From Betaproteobacteria bacterium (lineage in GTDB: Bacteria > Pseudomonadota > Gammaproteobacteria > Burkholderiales > Burkholderiaceae_C), in assembly GCA_025356445.1 (NCBI GenBank), contig JANXSZ010000044.1:1-64000 (forward strand): a DNA stretch of 64,000 bases, given 5' to 3'. The notes under the pieces were generated by a model. The model had not been told where the DNA came from. It did no database searches and worked only from the letters and a program-made list of their open reading frames with translations. This document shows positions 25,877 to 35,572 of the stretch, piece by piece. The translations under genes and the position numbers were made by a program. Positions within the stretch are counted from its first letter, which is position 1. Each line of letters begins with the position of its first letter.

Positions 25877-28360
25877 TCACGGTACTTGGTGCTGCCAATA
25901 GTGCGGGGAAACCGCACGCTGGCAGCCCAGTTGCGCAGGCTGCCAGCTCGACCACAGGGCCGCGCCGCAGTGCGCTGCATCCACCAGCTGCACACCCAGC
26001 CCCTGGTAGCGCGCCACCACAGCAGGCACCGGGTGCCCGAAGCGATTCCGATACCCTGCCTGCACCACAGCAACACGCGGCTGCACAGCGTCCAGAAATG
26101 CCGCACTCGATGACGTCTTGCTGCCATGGTGGGGCACCAGCAGAAAATCCACCTTCAATTTGTCGCGGTCAGCCCCGGCCAGCAAAGCCGCCTCTTGTGG
26201 CTGCTCAATGTCGCCGACCAGCAGCGCACTGCCCCGGCTGCTGGAAATCCGCAGCACGCAACTAAGTCCGTTGGGTTTAAGCCGCCCCGCAGCCGCTGCG
26301 TCGTAATCCGAGGTCCATGGGTGCAGCACCTCAAAATCCACACCATCCCACTGCCAGTGCTGCCCCGCCAGGCAGCGCGTGGCAGGCCGTAGCGCCTGCA
26401 ATTCGTGGGTTGGCTCGATAGAACTGAGCAACATCGCTTGGGGTTGCATGGCCAGCACGGCAGGTGCGCCACCCGTGTGGTCAAGGTCACGGTGGCTCAG
26501 CACCAGCGTATCCAGCCGCACATCCAAAGCCCGCAGCAAAGGCACCAGCACACGGTGTCCGGCATCCGAATCCGCGCCAAAGCGAGGCCCTGCGTCGTAA
26601 AGCAAGCTGTGCCGGGCCGTACGCACCAGCACCGCATTGCCCTGGCCCACGTCAGCGGCCAGCAATTCAAACTGCCCCACGGCCGGTTGCGGGGCTTGCC
26701 ACAGCAGCACAGGCAACAGCAGCGGTACACCCAAGCCGCGCAAGGCCCAGGGCAAGCGCATGGCGAAAAAAATACCGCCAAACAGACCCGCTATGCAAGC
26801 CCATAGGTCAGGTGTTGCTATAGAAAAAGTAGCAAATGGCAGTGCGTTCAGCAAGTTAAGCACCGCATCCAGCGCCTTCAAGCTGCCAGCGCAAAGCGAC
26901 CACACTGGCGACCACAGCACCCCCAGCATGGCCAACGGCGTGACCACCAGGGTCACCCAGGGAATCGCCACCAAGTTAGCCACCAACCCCACCACCGAGA
27001 ACTGGCCAAACAGCAGCAGCGTGAGCGGTGTCAGCGCCAGCGTCACCACAGCTTGCTCACGCAGCAAAGCCTGGAAGGGCGGCCACAGCCGCCACAACAG
27101 CCCCCAGCCTTGCTGTGAAACGGGGCTGAGAGTCACATGCCGCTCGGAACTGCTGATAAACAACACCGCCACCGCCACGAAGCTCAGCCAGAATCCGGCC
27201 TGAAGCAAGGCCCACGGGTCCAGTGCAAGCACCACCGCCACGGTCAACAACCACATGGCAGGCCAAGGCCAGCTGTGCCCGCTCAGGCGCAACAAAGCCA
27301 CGGTAGTCAGCATCGCTACCGTGCGCTGGGCAGGTACGCCCCAGCCACTGAACAACGCATAAGCCGTGGCCAGCAAGACACCGCCCACCAACGCCGCAGA
27401 CGGTGCAGGCACCGCCTGGCACAAACGCCCAGAGCGCCGCCATAGCCACCCCAGAACCCAGGCAGCCACCCAGGCAAACAACGTCACATGCAGGCCGGAT
27501 ATGCTCATCAAATGGGCGACGCCAGTGGCACGGAACACATCCCAATCAGCGCGCTCAATAGCCGCTTGGTCGCCTACCACCAGGGCGGCGATGATGCCCG
27601 CTGTACGGCGCTCGGGCACAGCAGCAAAGATCGCATCACGCACGGCCAGCCGGGCCTGCTCCAACGGGTACTGGCGGGTTTGAGCCAAGCGTTGGGGTGC
27701 CACCACCGTATCGGTCACGCGCACATAGCCCGTCGCTTGCAGGCCGGCCTCCCACAGCCACAGTTCATAGTCAAAACCGTGGGGGTTGCTGTTGCCATGC
27801 GGGGCTTTAAGGCGCACCGTCCATTGCCAACGCTCGCCGGGAACCAGCGCAGGCGGCGCAGCCGCGTTGGGTGTGGCGTACCAACCAAGGTAAACCAAGG
27901 GCGGCAGGGTCACATGGGGCGCAGGTTTTCCGGGTGGCGCTCCCGCCTCCGCCGGCAACACCGCCGATTCCACCTCAAACCGAAACCGCGTCCCCCCGGC
28001 ATTGCGCTGGGGCATGGCGGCAATAACCCCCACCAGCTGGATATTTCGCCCTTCCAATGCGGGTGACAGCGCTTGGCCTGCAAAACCGCTGGCCCGCGCC
28101 CCACACAGCGCGAGCGCCAAAGCCGCCGTCCCAACCACAGCCAGCACCATGCGCCAACGGTCTGCTGCGAATTTAATAGCTAGTGCAGCCCACGTACAAA
28201 GCGCCAGAGCCAAGAAATACCCATAAACCGAAGGAGCAGACAGCTTGTCTTGCCCCAGCTGCAGCGCTGTGCCAGCCACCCAGCCCAGCAGCACGGGCGT
28301 GAGCAAAGGACGGCGCAGGGAAGATGGTGTGAAGGCGTCGCTTGGCCACTGTTTTTGCAT
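25877..28360 (-). CDS. comEC: DNA internalisation channel ComEC/Rec2
   Basis: This 827-residue inner-membrane protein has hydrophobic N-terminal segments, a DUF4131 periplasmic region, then the Competence core containing GVAHLMSISGLHVTLFAWVA. The C-terminal metallo-beta-lactamase-like domain has DVGQGNAVLV and the metal site SHRDLDHTGG, and ends with LVPHHGSKTSS. It forms the pore for single-stranded DNA during natural transformation, and the MBL part may degrade the non-transported strand. The length is normal for Gram-negative ComEC, so the gene is intact. No other competence gene is near. The 129-base divergent gap to the DUF2126 gene must hold both promoters. Confidence 0.93.
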   Translation of the reverse strand: MQKQWPSDAFTPSSLRRPLLTPVLLGWVAGTALQLGQDKLSAPSVYGYFLALALCTWAALAIKFAADRWRMVLAVVGTAALALALCGARASGFAGQALSPALEGRNIQLVGVIAAMPQRNAGGTRFRFEVESAVLPAEAGAPPGKPAPHVTLPPLVYLGWYATPNAAAPPALVPGERWQWTVRLKAPHGNSNPHGFDYELWLWEAGLQATGYVRVTDTVVAPQRLAQTRQYPLEQARLAVRDAIFAAVPERRTAGIIAALVVGDQAAIERADWDVFRATGVAHLMSISGLHVTLFAWVAAWVLGWLWRRSGRLCQAVPAPSAALVGGVLLATAYALFSGWGVPAQRTVAMLTTVALLRLSGHSWPWPAMWLLTVAVVLALDPWALLQAGFWLSFVAVAVLFISSSERHVTLSPVSQQGWGLLWRLWPPFQALLREQAVVTLALTPLTLLLFGQFSVVGLVANLVAIPWVTLVVTPLAMLGVLWSPVWSLCAGSLKALDAVLNLLNALPFATFSIATPDLWACIAGLFGGIFFAMRLPWALRGLGVPLLLPVLLWQAPQPAVGQFELLAADVGQGNAVLVRTARHSLLYDAGPRFGADSDAGHRVLVPLLRALDVRLDTLVLSHRDLDHTGGAPAVLAMQPQAMLLSSIEPTHELQALRPATRCLAGQHWQWDGVDFEVLHPWTSDYDAAAAGRLKPNGLSCVLRISSSRGSALLVGDIEQPQEAALLAGADRDKLKVDFLLVPHHGSKTSSSAAFLDAVQPRVAVVQAGYRNRFGHPVPAVVARYQGLGVQLVDAAHCGAALWSSWQPAQLGCQRAVSPHYWQHQVP

Positions 28361-28489
28361 AGGTCAATACTAAATACTAATCTCGCCTGAAGTTTGCGGC
28401 TAACGCTAACAGACCATGGCTCGGGACTTGCTAAGCTATGCCTGTTAAGATTTTTTTGTCGCCGTTGCTCTAACTATTGCCGAATCACC

Positions 28490-31400
28490 ATGTCTATTCA
28501 CGCCGCACTGAGCCACATCACCCACTACTCCTACGACCGCTTGGTCAAGCTGGGACCACAGGTTGTTCGACTGCGCCCCGCACCGCATTGCCGCAGCAAC
28601 ATCATTTCCTACTCGCTGAAAATCGAACCTGCCCAGCATTTTGTGAACTGGCAGCAAGACCCCTTTGCCAATTACCAAGCGCGTTTGGTGTTCCCCGAGA
28701 AGGTTCGGGAATTCAAGGTGACGGTCGATTTGGTTGTCGAAATGGCGGTTTACAACCCGTTCGACTTCTTTTTGGAACCCAAAGCCGAAAACTTCCCCTT
28801 CAAGTACGAACCCGAAACCGCTACCGAACTGGCGCCTTACCTGGCATTGGAGCCGGTCACACCGTTGGTGGCCGCTTACCTGAAGAAAATCGACCTGACC
28901 GAAAAGCGCACCATCGACTTTTTGGTGGGTCTGAACCAAATGCTGCAAGGCGACATCAGCTACACCATCCGCATGGAGCCCGGTGTGCAAACGCCTGAAG
29001 AAACGCTGACATTGGGTTCAGGCTCGTGCCGCGACACCGGCTGGCTGCTGGTGCAACTGATGCGCCGCCTGGGGCTGGCTGCACGATTTGTCTCGGGCTA
29101 CCTGATTCAGCTCAAACCCGATGTGAAATCGCTCGATGGCCCCAGCGGCACCGAGGTGGACTTCACCGATTTGCACGCATGGTGCGAGGTTTACCTGCCC
29201 GGCGCAGGCTGGGTTGGCCTTGACCCCACCTCGGGCTTGATGGCCGGTGAAGGTCATATTCCGCTGGCTTGCACGCCTCAACCTTCGGGTGCAGCCCCCG
29301 TGGAAGGCGGCGTGGACGAGTGCGAAGTGACCTTCAGCCACCACATGGGCGTGACCCGCATTTACGAATCCCCTCGCGTCACCAAACCGTATACCGATGA
29401 GCAATGGGCCGATGTGATGACCCTGGGCGATCAGGTGGATGCCGAATTGGTCGCCGGTGACGTGCGCCTGACCATGGGCGGTGAACCCACCTTCGTCGCT
29501 ACCAGCGACCGCGACGCTGCGGAATGGAACACCGACGCCCTCGGCCCTACCAAACGCGGCTATGCCACCGAACTGGTGCAAAAACTGCGTGACGAGTATG
29601 GCAAAGGCGGCTTCCTGCACTTTGGTCAGGGCAAGTGGTACCCCGGCGAGCAATTACCGCGCTGGGCACTGAGCATTTACTGGCGTGCCGATGGCCAACC
29701 CTCCTGGCAAGACCCCACGCTGTTCGCTGATGAGCGCGTGCCCTCGTACTACACCAGTGCCGATGCCAAGCGCTTTACCGAGCATCTGGCCAGCAAACTC
29801 AAGATCACCACCAAGCACATTGAAGCCGGTTATGAGGACGTGTGGTACTACCTGTGGCGTGAACGCCGTTTGCCCATCAACGTAGACCCGTTTGATTCAC
29901 GCCTGGACGATGAGATGGAACGCGCCCGCCTGCGTCGCGTTTTCGAACAAAAACTAGACTCTGTGGTGGGCTATGTACTGCCACTGGAAGCCACGGAAGG
30001 CCCGTCGCTGGCCGGGCAAAGCTCTGGGCAACCAGCCCTGGCCGGGCCGGTGTGGCGCACCGGCCCCTGGTTCCTGCGTGACGAGCGCATGTACCTGATG
30101 CCGGGGGACTCCCCCATGGGCTACCGTTTGCCCTTGGACTCGCAACCCTGGGTCAGCAAGGCGGATTACCCCTATTTAGTGGAGCGCGACCCCAGCACGA
30201 TCCGGGGTGCTTTGCCAGCATCAACAGCGCTGGCAGCGCGCTACGCCCCGATTGCAAGTACTGCCACGAACCCAACCGGGCCCAGAACCCAGATGGCAGC
30301 AATTTCGCCTGCTGCCAAAATCGCGGAAATGCGCCGCCCCGGCTACATGATAGGCACCAGTCTGCCCACCGAAGCCACGCGCTTGATGCAAGGTGGCTTG
30401 CAGCGCGCTCAAACAGGAGAAGCCAGCGTCAATGCCCAAGCCAGCACGCAAGTGGAGCCGGCCATGTACACCCAAGCGCCCAAGGCGTTTGAATCGGCCC
30501 AAGGCATCACCCGTACAGCCTTGTCGGTGGAAGTGCGCGACCCACGCCGCTCCAGCGGCCCGAAAACCGAGTTCAGCACCGCAGCTGCAGACGCCATCAC
30601 TGGCAAACCCGGCGTACTCTACGTCTTCATGCCTCCGCTGGCCAAACTGGACGATTACCTGGACTTGCTGGCCGCAGTGGAAATCACGGCCAAAGAAACC
30701 GGCCTGAAGATCGTGCTGGAAGGCTACCCGCCGCCACGCGACCCTCGTCTGAAGCTGTTGGCCGTGACGCCTGACCCTGGTGTGATCGAGGTCAACATCC
30801 ACCCTGCGAACAGCTGGAAGGAGTTGGTGAAAAACACCGAGTTCTTGTACCAAACGGCATTCGAAACACGCTTGTCGGCTGAAAAGTTCATGACCGATGG
30901 CCGCCATACCGGCACTGGCGGCGGCAACCACTTTGTAATGGGCGGGGCAACCCCCTCCGACAGCCCGTTCCTGCGCAAGCCAGAGCTGCTGGCAAGCCTG
31001 CTGAAATACTGGCACAACCACCCGTCGTTAAGCTACCTGTTTTCTGGCATGTTCATTGGCCCGACCAGCCAGGCACCGCGTGTCGACGAAGCCCGCAATG
31101 ACCAGCTCTACGAACTGGAAATCGCCATCGAGCAAATCTACAAAAACCGCGAAAAATACGGCGTGGATATGCCACCGTGGCTGGTAGACCGCACACTCCG
31201 CAACATCTTGGTGGACGTCACGGGTAACACCCACCGCAGTGAGTTCTGTATCGACAAGATGTATTCGCCTGACAGCGCTACAGGCCGCCTGGGCCTGCTG
31301 GAGCTGCGCGCGTTTGAGATGCCGCCCCACGCCCGCATGAGCATTGCCCAGCAGCTGCTGATCCGTGCGCTGGTCGCCCGCTTCTGGAAATCCCCGTACA

Positions 31401-32101
31401 CCGCGCCCATCACCCGCTGGGGCACCGAGTTGCATGACCGCTATCTGCTGCCCACGTTCATCAAAATGGACTTTGAGGACGTGGTGACTGAGATGCAGCA
31501 AAGTGGCTACGCGTTTGACCAAAGCTGGTTCGCACCGCACCTGGAATTCCGCTTCCCCATCGTCGGCCAAGTGAAAACGCAGGGCATGGAACTCACGCTG
31601 CGCAACGCCTTGGAACCCTGGCATGTGATGGGCGAAGAAGGCTCCTCGGGCGGTACCGCACGCTATGTGGATTCGTCCCTGGAACGCATTGAAGTGCGCG
31701 TCACCGGGCTGAACCAAAGCCGTTATGTCGTCACCGTGAACGGCCAAGCGCTGCCTTTGCAGCCTACGGGGACTACGGGCGAATACGTGTCCGGCGTGCG
31801 CTACCGCGCCTGGAACCCGCCAAGTGCACTGCACCCCACGATTGGCGTCCACGCCCCACTGACCTTCGACATCGTAGACACCTGGATGCAGCATTCCCTG
31901 GGCGGCTGCCAGTATTACGTAGCCCATCCCGGTGGCCGTAACTACGACACATTCCCGGTCAACAGCTATGAAGCCGAAAGCCGCCGCCTGTCGCGCTTCT
32001 TCCGTATGGGCCACACGCCTGGGAAGATGCAAATACCGCCAGCAACGATCAACGTACCGGGCAGCCGGGAGTTTCCGTTTACGCTGGATTTACGGCGGTA
32101 A
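28490..32101 (+). CDS. Transglutaminase-like protein with DUF2126 domain
   Basis: This 1203-residue cytoplasmic protein starts with a bacterial transglutaminase N-domain (MSIHAALSHITHYSYDRLVK). The transglutaminase core has Cys180 in GSGSCRDTGWL, His229 in DLHAWCEVY and Asp245 in VGLDPTSG. A long DUF2126 region to the C-terminus contains TMGGEPTFVATSDRDAAEWN and GGGNHFVMGGATPSDSPF. An Ala/Pro/Thr-rich segment around 570-690 separates the parts of DUF2126. Such proteins accompany alpha-E and ATP-grasp genes; activity is predicted as amide bond cleavage or formation but not shown. I chose the ATG at 28490; 32 in-frame codons upstream are not family-like. The ribosome site is weak. It is followed by an oppositely oriented lipoprotein gene. 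Confidence 0.9.
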   Translation: MSIHAALSHITHYSYDRLVKLGPQVVRLRPAPHCRSNIISYSLKIEPAQHFVNWQQDPFANYQARLVFPEKVREFKVTVDLVVEMAVYNPFDFFLEPKAENFPFKYEPETATELAPYLALEPVTPLVAAYLKKIDLTEKRTIDFLVGLNQMLQGDISYTIRMEPGVQTPEETLTLGSGSCRDTGWLLVQLMRRLGLAARFVSGYLIQLKPDVKSLDGPSGTEVDFTDLHAWCEVYLPGAGWVGLDPTSGLMAGEGHIPLACTPQPSGAAPVEGGVDECEVTFSHHMGVTRIYESPRVTKPYTDEQWADVMTLGDQVDAELVAGDVRLTMGGEPTFVATSDRDAAEWNTDALGPTKRGYATELVQKLRDEYGKGGFLHFGQGKWYPGEQLPRWALSIYWRADGQPSWQDPTLFADERVPSYYTSADAKRFTEHLASKLKITTKHIEAGYEDVWYYLWRERRLPINVDPFDSRLDDEMERARLRRVFEQKLDSVVGYVLPLEATEGPSLAGQSSGQPALAGPVWRTGPWFLRDERMYLMPGDSPMGYRLPLDSQPWVSKADYPYLVERDPSTIRGALPASTALAARYAPIASTATNPTGPRTQMAAISPAAKIAEMRRPGYMIGTSLPTEATRLMQGGLQRAQTGEASVNAQASTQVEPAMYTQAPKAFESAQGITRTALSVEVRDPRRSSGPKTEFSTAAADAITGKPGVLYVFMPPLAKLDDYLDLLAAVEITAKETGLKIVLEGYPPPRDPRLKLLAVTPDPGVIEVNIHPANSWKELVKNTEFLYQTAFETRLSAEKFMTDGRHTGTGGGNHFVMGGATPSDSPFLRKPELLASLLKYWHNHPSLSYLFSGMFIGPTSQAPRVDEARNDQLYELEIAIEQIYKNREKYGVDMPPWLVDRTLRNILVDVTGNTHRSEFCIDKMYSPDSATGRLGLLELRAFEMPPHARMSIAQQLLIRALVARFWKSPYTAPITRWGTELHDRYLLPTFIKMDFEDVVTEMQQSGYAFDQSWFAPHLEFRFPIVGQVKTQGMELTLRNALEPWHVMGEEGSSGGTARYVDSSLERIEVRVTGLNQSRYVVTVNGQALPLQPTGTTGEYVSGVRYRAWNPPSALHPTIGVHAPLTFDIVDTWMQHSLGGCQYYVAHPGGRNYDTFPVNSYEAESRRLSRFFRMGHTPGKMQIPPATINVPGSREFPFTLDLRR

Positions 32102-32134
32102 AACCCCCTCTGGGGTGAGCTTCACAGTTGAAAC

Positions 32135-32629
32135 TCACCCTGGATTTGCACCTGCAGCAGGCGCGACATCCTGAGATTTGGGTGGCACCAGTCGCTCCAG
32201 TGACACAGCCAAATAGCCAGCAGCTTTTTCAGGAGGCAGGCCATAGGTCAGTGTGAAATCGGAGCGCCCTGACATGTCGCGCGCCATGCCACTCACCGGG
32301 CTGAGGGGTACAAATACCAGCACAAAAGAGCGACCATCGCTGCACGACAGATCGACCACACCACTGCGGGTGGCGGTGTAGCGCAGTGGGCCAAAGCAGC
32401 TGAGACTTGGCGCAGCGGTTTGCAGCTGAAAAGTGGCCTCGCGTTCACGTGCAAAGTTAGCTTCACCGCGCAAAATTCGCCCGCCCAGAGTGCCAATCAC
32501 CTCCGTATTGGACGACAGCCATACCGTTGTTTTTTCGGTGACGGTAGCGCAACCGGTCAACAACAGCACTGTGGCCATCGTCAGCACGCCAGCACGGGCA
32601 CTCACAACAAAGACAGAAGGGTTCAACAC
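32135..32629 (-). CDS. Putative lipoprotein of unknown function
   Basis: This 164-residue protein starts at a GTG (32627-32629) preceded by GGAG at six bases. The N-terminus has a hydrophobic signal ending in the lipobox LLTGCATV, with Cys27 as the lipidated residue. The mature part is Ser/Thr-rich with SCFGPLRYTATRSGVVDLSC near the middle, whose two cysteines could pair in the periplasm. I do not recognise a family. It is oriented against its neighbours, wedged between the DUF2126 gene and the ATP-grasp-alpha-E gene, so it has its own promoter in the 152 bases shared with the latter. The longer upstream frame reaching 32743 lacks a signal and is not used. Confidence 0.75.
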   Translation of the reverse strand: MLNPSVFVVSARAGVLTMATVLLLTGCATVTEKTTVWLSSNTEVIGTLGGRILRGEANFAREREATFQLQTAAPSLSCFGPLRYTATRSGVVDLSCSDGRSFVLVFVPLSPVSGMARDMSGRSDFTLTYGLPPEKAAGYLAVSLERLVPPKSQDVAPAAGANPG

Positions 32630-32781
32630 AGTTCTCCAAACGGCTATCGCAGCATTAAACACCCGAGCCCCCTCTCTAAACAGGCGAATAACACCCTGAA
32701 AACCCAGCTTCCACGCGCATCTGTGGCATTTACGAGCCAACACGCCAAAATGTTTCTGCTGTAATGTGACAATCCGTCACA

Positions 32782-35571
32782 GTGGAAAAAACAAACACCA
32801 GCCCGCTTGACGGGCCATCCAACCTGAAACCCAATGATTGGGCTGTAGGCGCTGCCGTGCCCGCAGCGCGCGGTCACTTTGACGAACTGCAAGGGCGCAC
32901 GGCAGTGACCGGCTTGGCGTCTACAGCCAGTACCACAAGCGCAGACACCAAAGCATCCGTCGCCATGCTTGCCTCCGCCCCTGCAGTGCAGGCAGACAAA
33001 GAGGTCTCTGTGGTACCGCACTGGGCAGAGTTCTTTGGTCACTTGGGTGGGGAACCCGCTGAAGAACTGAACCGCCGTACCGAGAGCCTGCGGCGGCAAA
33101 TTCGGGATAACGGCATCACCTACAACGTGTATGCCGATGCCGATCAGCCTCAACGCCCCTGGGCACTGGACTTGTTCCCGTTGATTGTCTCGCCCGAAAG
33201 CTGGCAACAGATTGAAGCTGGCGTCAAACAACGGGTGCGCGTACTTGACCGGCTGATGGCCGATGTGTACGGCCCACAGCGGCTGTTGCGCAATGGCTTG
33301 GTACCGCCAGCGTTGGTGCAAGGTCACCCCGGCTACCTGCGCGCCGCGCATGGGCTGCTGCCCCCCGAGAGCACCCATCTGCACATTGCAGCCTTTGATT
33401 TGGCACGCGGGCCAGACGGCAACTGGTGGGTGGTGTCACAGCGCACGCAAGCCCCCTCGGGTTTGGGTTACTTGATGGAAAACCGCATTTCCATTTCACG
33501 CCTGTTCCCGGAGAGCTTCACGGGCATGAAGGTACAGCGGCTGGCATCCACCTACCGTGCGCTGGTAGACAACCTCAAGCAGATGAGCCCAGCAGGTAAA
33601 GACGCCCACATTGCCCTGCTGACCCCCGGCCCCTACAGCGAAACTTATTTTGAACACGCCTACCTGGCTCGTTACCTGGGCCTGACCTTGGTTGAAGGCA
33701 GCGACCTGACTGTGCGCAATCAGCGGGTTTACTTGAAGACTCTGCGCGGTTTGCAGCCGGTACATGGCCTGCTAAAGCGCTTGGATGACGAGTTTTTAGA
33801 CCCTCTGGAGCTACGTTCAGACTCACGGCTGGGCGTACCGGGTCTGCTGCAAGCAATACGGGCAGGGAACGTACTGGTAGCGAATGCGCCTGGATCGGCA
33901 TTTTTGGAGTCCCCTGCCTTGCTAGGCTTCTTGCCTGCGCTATCCAGGCATTTGCTGGGCGAAGATCTGAAATTACCGGCGCTGCCAACCTGGTGGTGTG
34001 GCGAGCGTGTCGCCATGGAAAACGCTTTGCCTGAACTGGCTGACAGCGTGGTCAAGCCCACCTACCCTGGCTCCACAGCGTTCAACAGCTTTGATGCAGT
34101 GCTAGGCCGCTCGCTGTCGCAGCGCGAGCTGGACGAATGGTCTGGCCGCATTGTGCGGCAAGCCGATGAATACACCTTGCAAAGCTACATGCCGTTGTCA
34201 CAAATGCCGACCTGGAACGGGCGTGTGGAACACCCCCAACTGGTGCCGCGCTCGGTGATGCTGCGGGTGTTTGCGGTGTCCGATGGCCCACAGTCTTGGC
34301 GGGTATTGCCCGGCGGTCTGGCGCGCATGGTCAGTGCCAACTCCGAAATTGCCTCTATGCAGCGCGGCGGTAGCAGCGCTGATGTGTGGGTGGTCGCAGA
34401 CATTAAAAACGGTGCGGAAGTTGACCAATCCACCCTGCTGCAAGACAAGCTGTCACCCGCCACTGTGGCGCAACGCAAGCGCGTCGTTACCAGCCGGGCC
34501 GCAGAGAATTTATTTTGGCTGGGCCGCTATACCGAGCGAGCAGAAAATACCGTGCGCTTGGCTCAGCTCACACTGGAATGCTTGCAAGGCGAACACCAGG
34601 CATCCCCGCCTTTGATGCAATGGCTAAGCCAAATGGCCGTAGCCCATGGTTTGGTGCTGCCTGCAGTGCCAGGTGCCCTGGCAGCTCGACGGGTGTTTGA
34701 GCGCTCACTGATTGCAGGCTTAGGTGCGACAAACATGGCGTCCAGCGTAGGGTTTAACCTGCGAGCCATCAAGGGTGCAGCGTTTTCGGTACGTGAGCGC
34801 TTGTCACCAGCCCAGTGGCACATCATCACGCAGGCAGAACAAGATTTCGCCCAACGCTGTGCAGAACAAGCGGAACAAGGCGATTACTCATCACTGGATG
34901 CGTTGCGACTTCTGGGAACCGCCAGCGCCCATTTGGCGGCGATGACGGGTGCACAAACGGATCGCATGACGCGTGACGATGGCTGGCGTTTGCTCAGCAT
35001 TGGACGTCATATTGAGCGATTGGCCTTTTTGGCAGGCGCACTGGACACGGCGTTGGTAAGCAAGGCCATCCATACCGAAGGTGGATTTGATGCGCTGATT
35101 GCGCTGTTCGACAGCACCATCACCTTCCGCGCCCAGTACCAGCAAAGCCATGATCTGATCGCTCTGCTGGATTTGCTGGTGCTCGACCGTGACAACCCTC
35201 GCTCACTGGGCTGGGTGGTGCAAACTTTGCGTGGCCGTTTGGCCAAATTGGGCGGCAGCGCGCCGGGCGAACTGGGTGGTCTCGCCCTGCAAGTACCTGA
35301 CCCTAATTTATGGGACTTGGAAAAGCTGTGCCAACCGACAGAAGACGGACAAAGCAACGCAATCAACACGAACACCATGGTCAACATGATCAACATGATC
35401 AACATGGTCAGTGCAGGTAATACGGCCAGTATGACGAACAACGTCAGCACACACGCCAACTTGGCTGCGGTACTTCAGCTGTGCCGCGTTTGTGCGACCC
35501 AAGTCTCTGACGACATCAGCGCCACGTACTTCACCCATTCCGGTCAAGCACGCAACACCGGGGGATCGTGA
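32782..35571 (+). CDS. Fused circularly permuted ATP-grasp and alpha-E protein
   Basis: This 929-residue fusion starts with a low-complexity leader of about 70 residues. The circularly permuted ATP-grasp runs from about 75 to 550, with ISRLFPESFTGMKVQRLAST, LTPGPYSETYFEHAYLA and SVVKPTYPGSTAF. The alpha-E domain follows from about 570 (AENLFWLGRYTERAENTVRL). It thus combines in one chain what is two genes at 19.3-21.8 kb. The ATP-grasp halves share the wording TPGxYxxxYFEHAxLA. The start is a GTG with a weak ribosome site; a later start within the leader is possible. Near the C-terminus an in-frame tandem repeat gives (Met-Val/Ile-Asn)n. The stop lies one base before the next ATG. Confidence 0.9.
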   Translation: MEKTNTSPLDGPSNLKPNDWAVGAAVPAARGHFDELQGRTAVTGLASTASTTSADTKASVAMLASAPAVQADKEVSVVPHWAEFFGHLGGEPAEELNRRTESLRRQIRDNGITYNVYADADQPQRPWALDLFPLIVSPESWQQIEAGVKQRVRVLDRLMADVYGPQRLLRNGLVPPALVQGHPGYLRAAHGLLPPESTHLHIAAFDLARGPDGNWWVVSQRTQAPSGLGYLMENRISISRLFPESFTGMKVQRLASTYRALVDNLKQMSPAGKDAHIALLTPGPYSETYFEHAYLARYLGLTLVEGSDLTVRNQRVYLKTLRGLQPVHGLLKRLDDEFLDPLELRSDSRLGVPGLLQAIRAGNVLVANAPGSAFLESPALLGFLPALSRHLLGEDLKLPALPTWWCGERVAMENALPELADSVVKPTYPGSTAFNSFDAVLGRSLSQRELDEWSGRIVRQADEYTLQSYMPLSQMPTWNGRVEHPQLVPRSVMLRVFAVSDGPQSWRVLPGGLARMVSANSEIASMQRGGSSADVWVVADIKNGAEVDQSTLLQDKLSPATVAQRKRVVTSRAAENLFWLGRYTERAENTVRLAQLTLECLQGEHQASPPLMQWLSQMAVAHGLVLPAVPGALAARRVFERSLIAGLGATNMASSVGFNLRAIKGAAFSVRERLSPAQWHIITQAEQDFAQRCAEQAEQGDYSSLDALRLLGTASAHLAAMTGAQTDRMTRDDGWRLLSIGRHIERLAFLAGALDTALVSKAIHTEGGFDALIALFDSTITFRAQYQQSHDLIALLDLLVLDRDNPRSLGWVVQTLRGRLAKLGGSAPGELGGLALQVPDPNLWDLEKLCQPTEDGQSNAINTNTMVNMINMINMVSAGNTASMTNNVSTHANLAAVLQLCRVCATQVSDDISATYFTHSGQARNTGGS
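35377..35409 (+). repeat. In-frame 9-base tandem repeat
   Basis: The unit ATGRTCAAC is present 3.7 times in a row and encodes Met-(Val/Ile)-Asn repeats from residue 866 of the ATP-grasp-alpha-E protein. Because the unit is a multiple of three, copy-number change would alter length without breaking the frame. Confidence 0.9.
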
Positions 35572-35572
35572 A

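Noticed and set aside
32633-32743. A longer start for the lipoprotein gene reaching 32743
   Set aside because: The extra N-terminus would bury the signal peptide, while the GTG at 32627-32629 has GGAG at the right distance.
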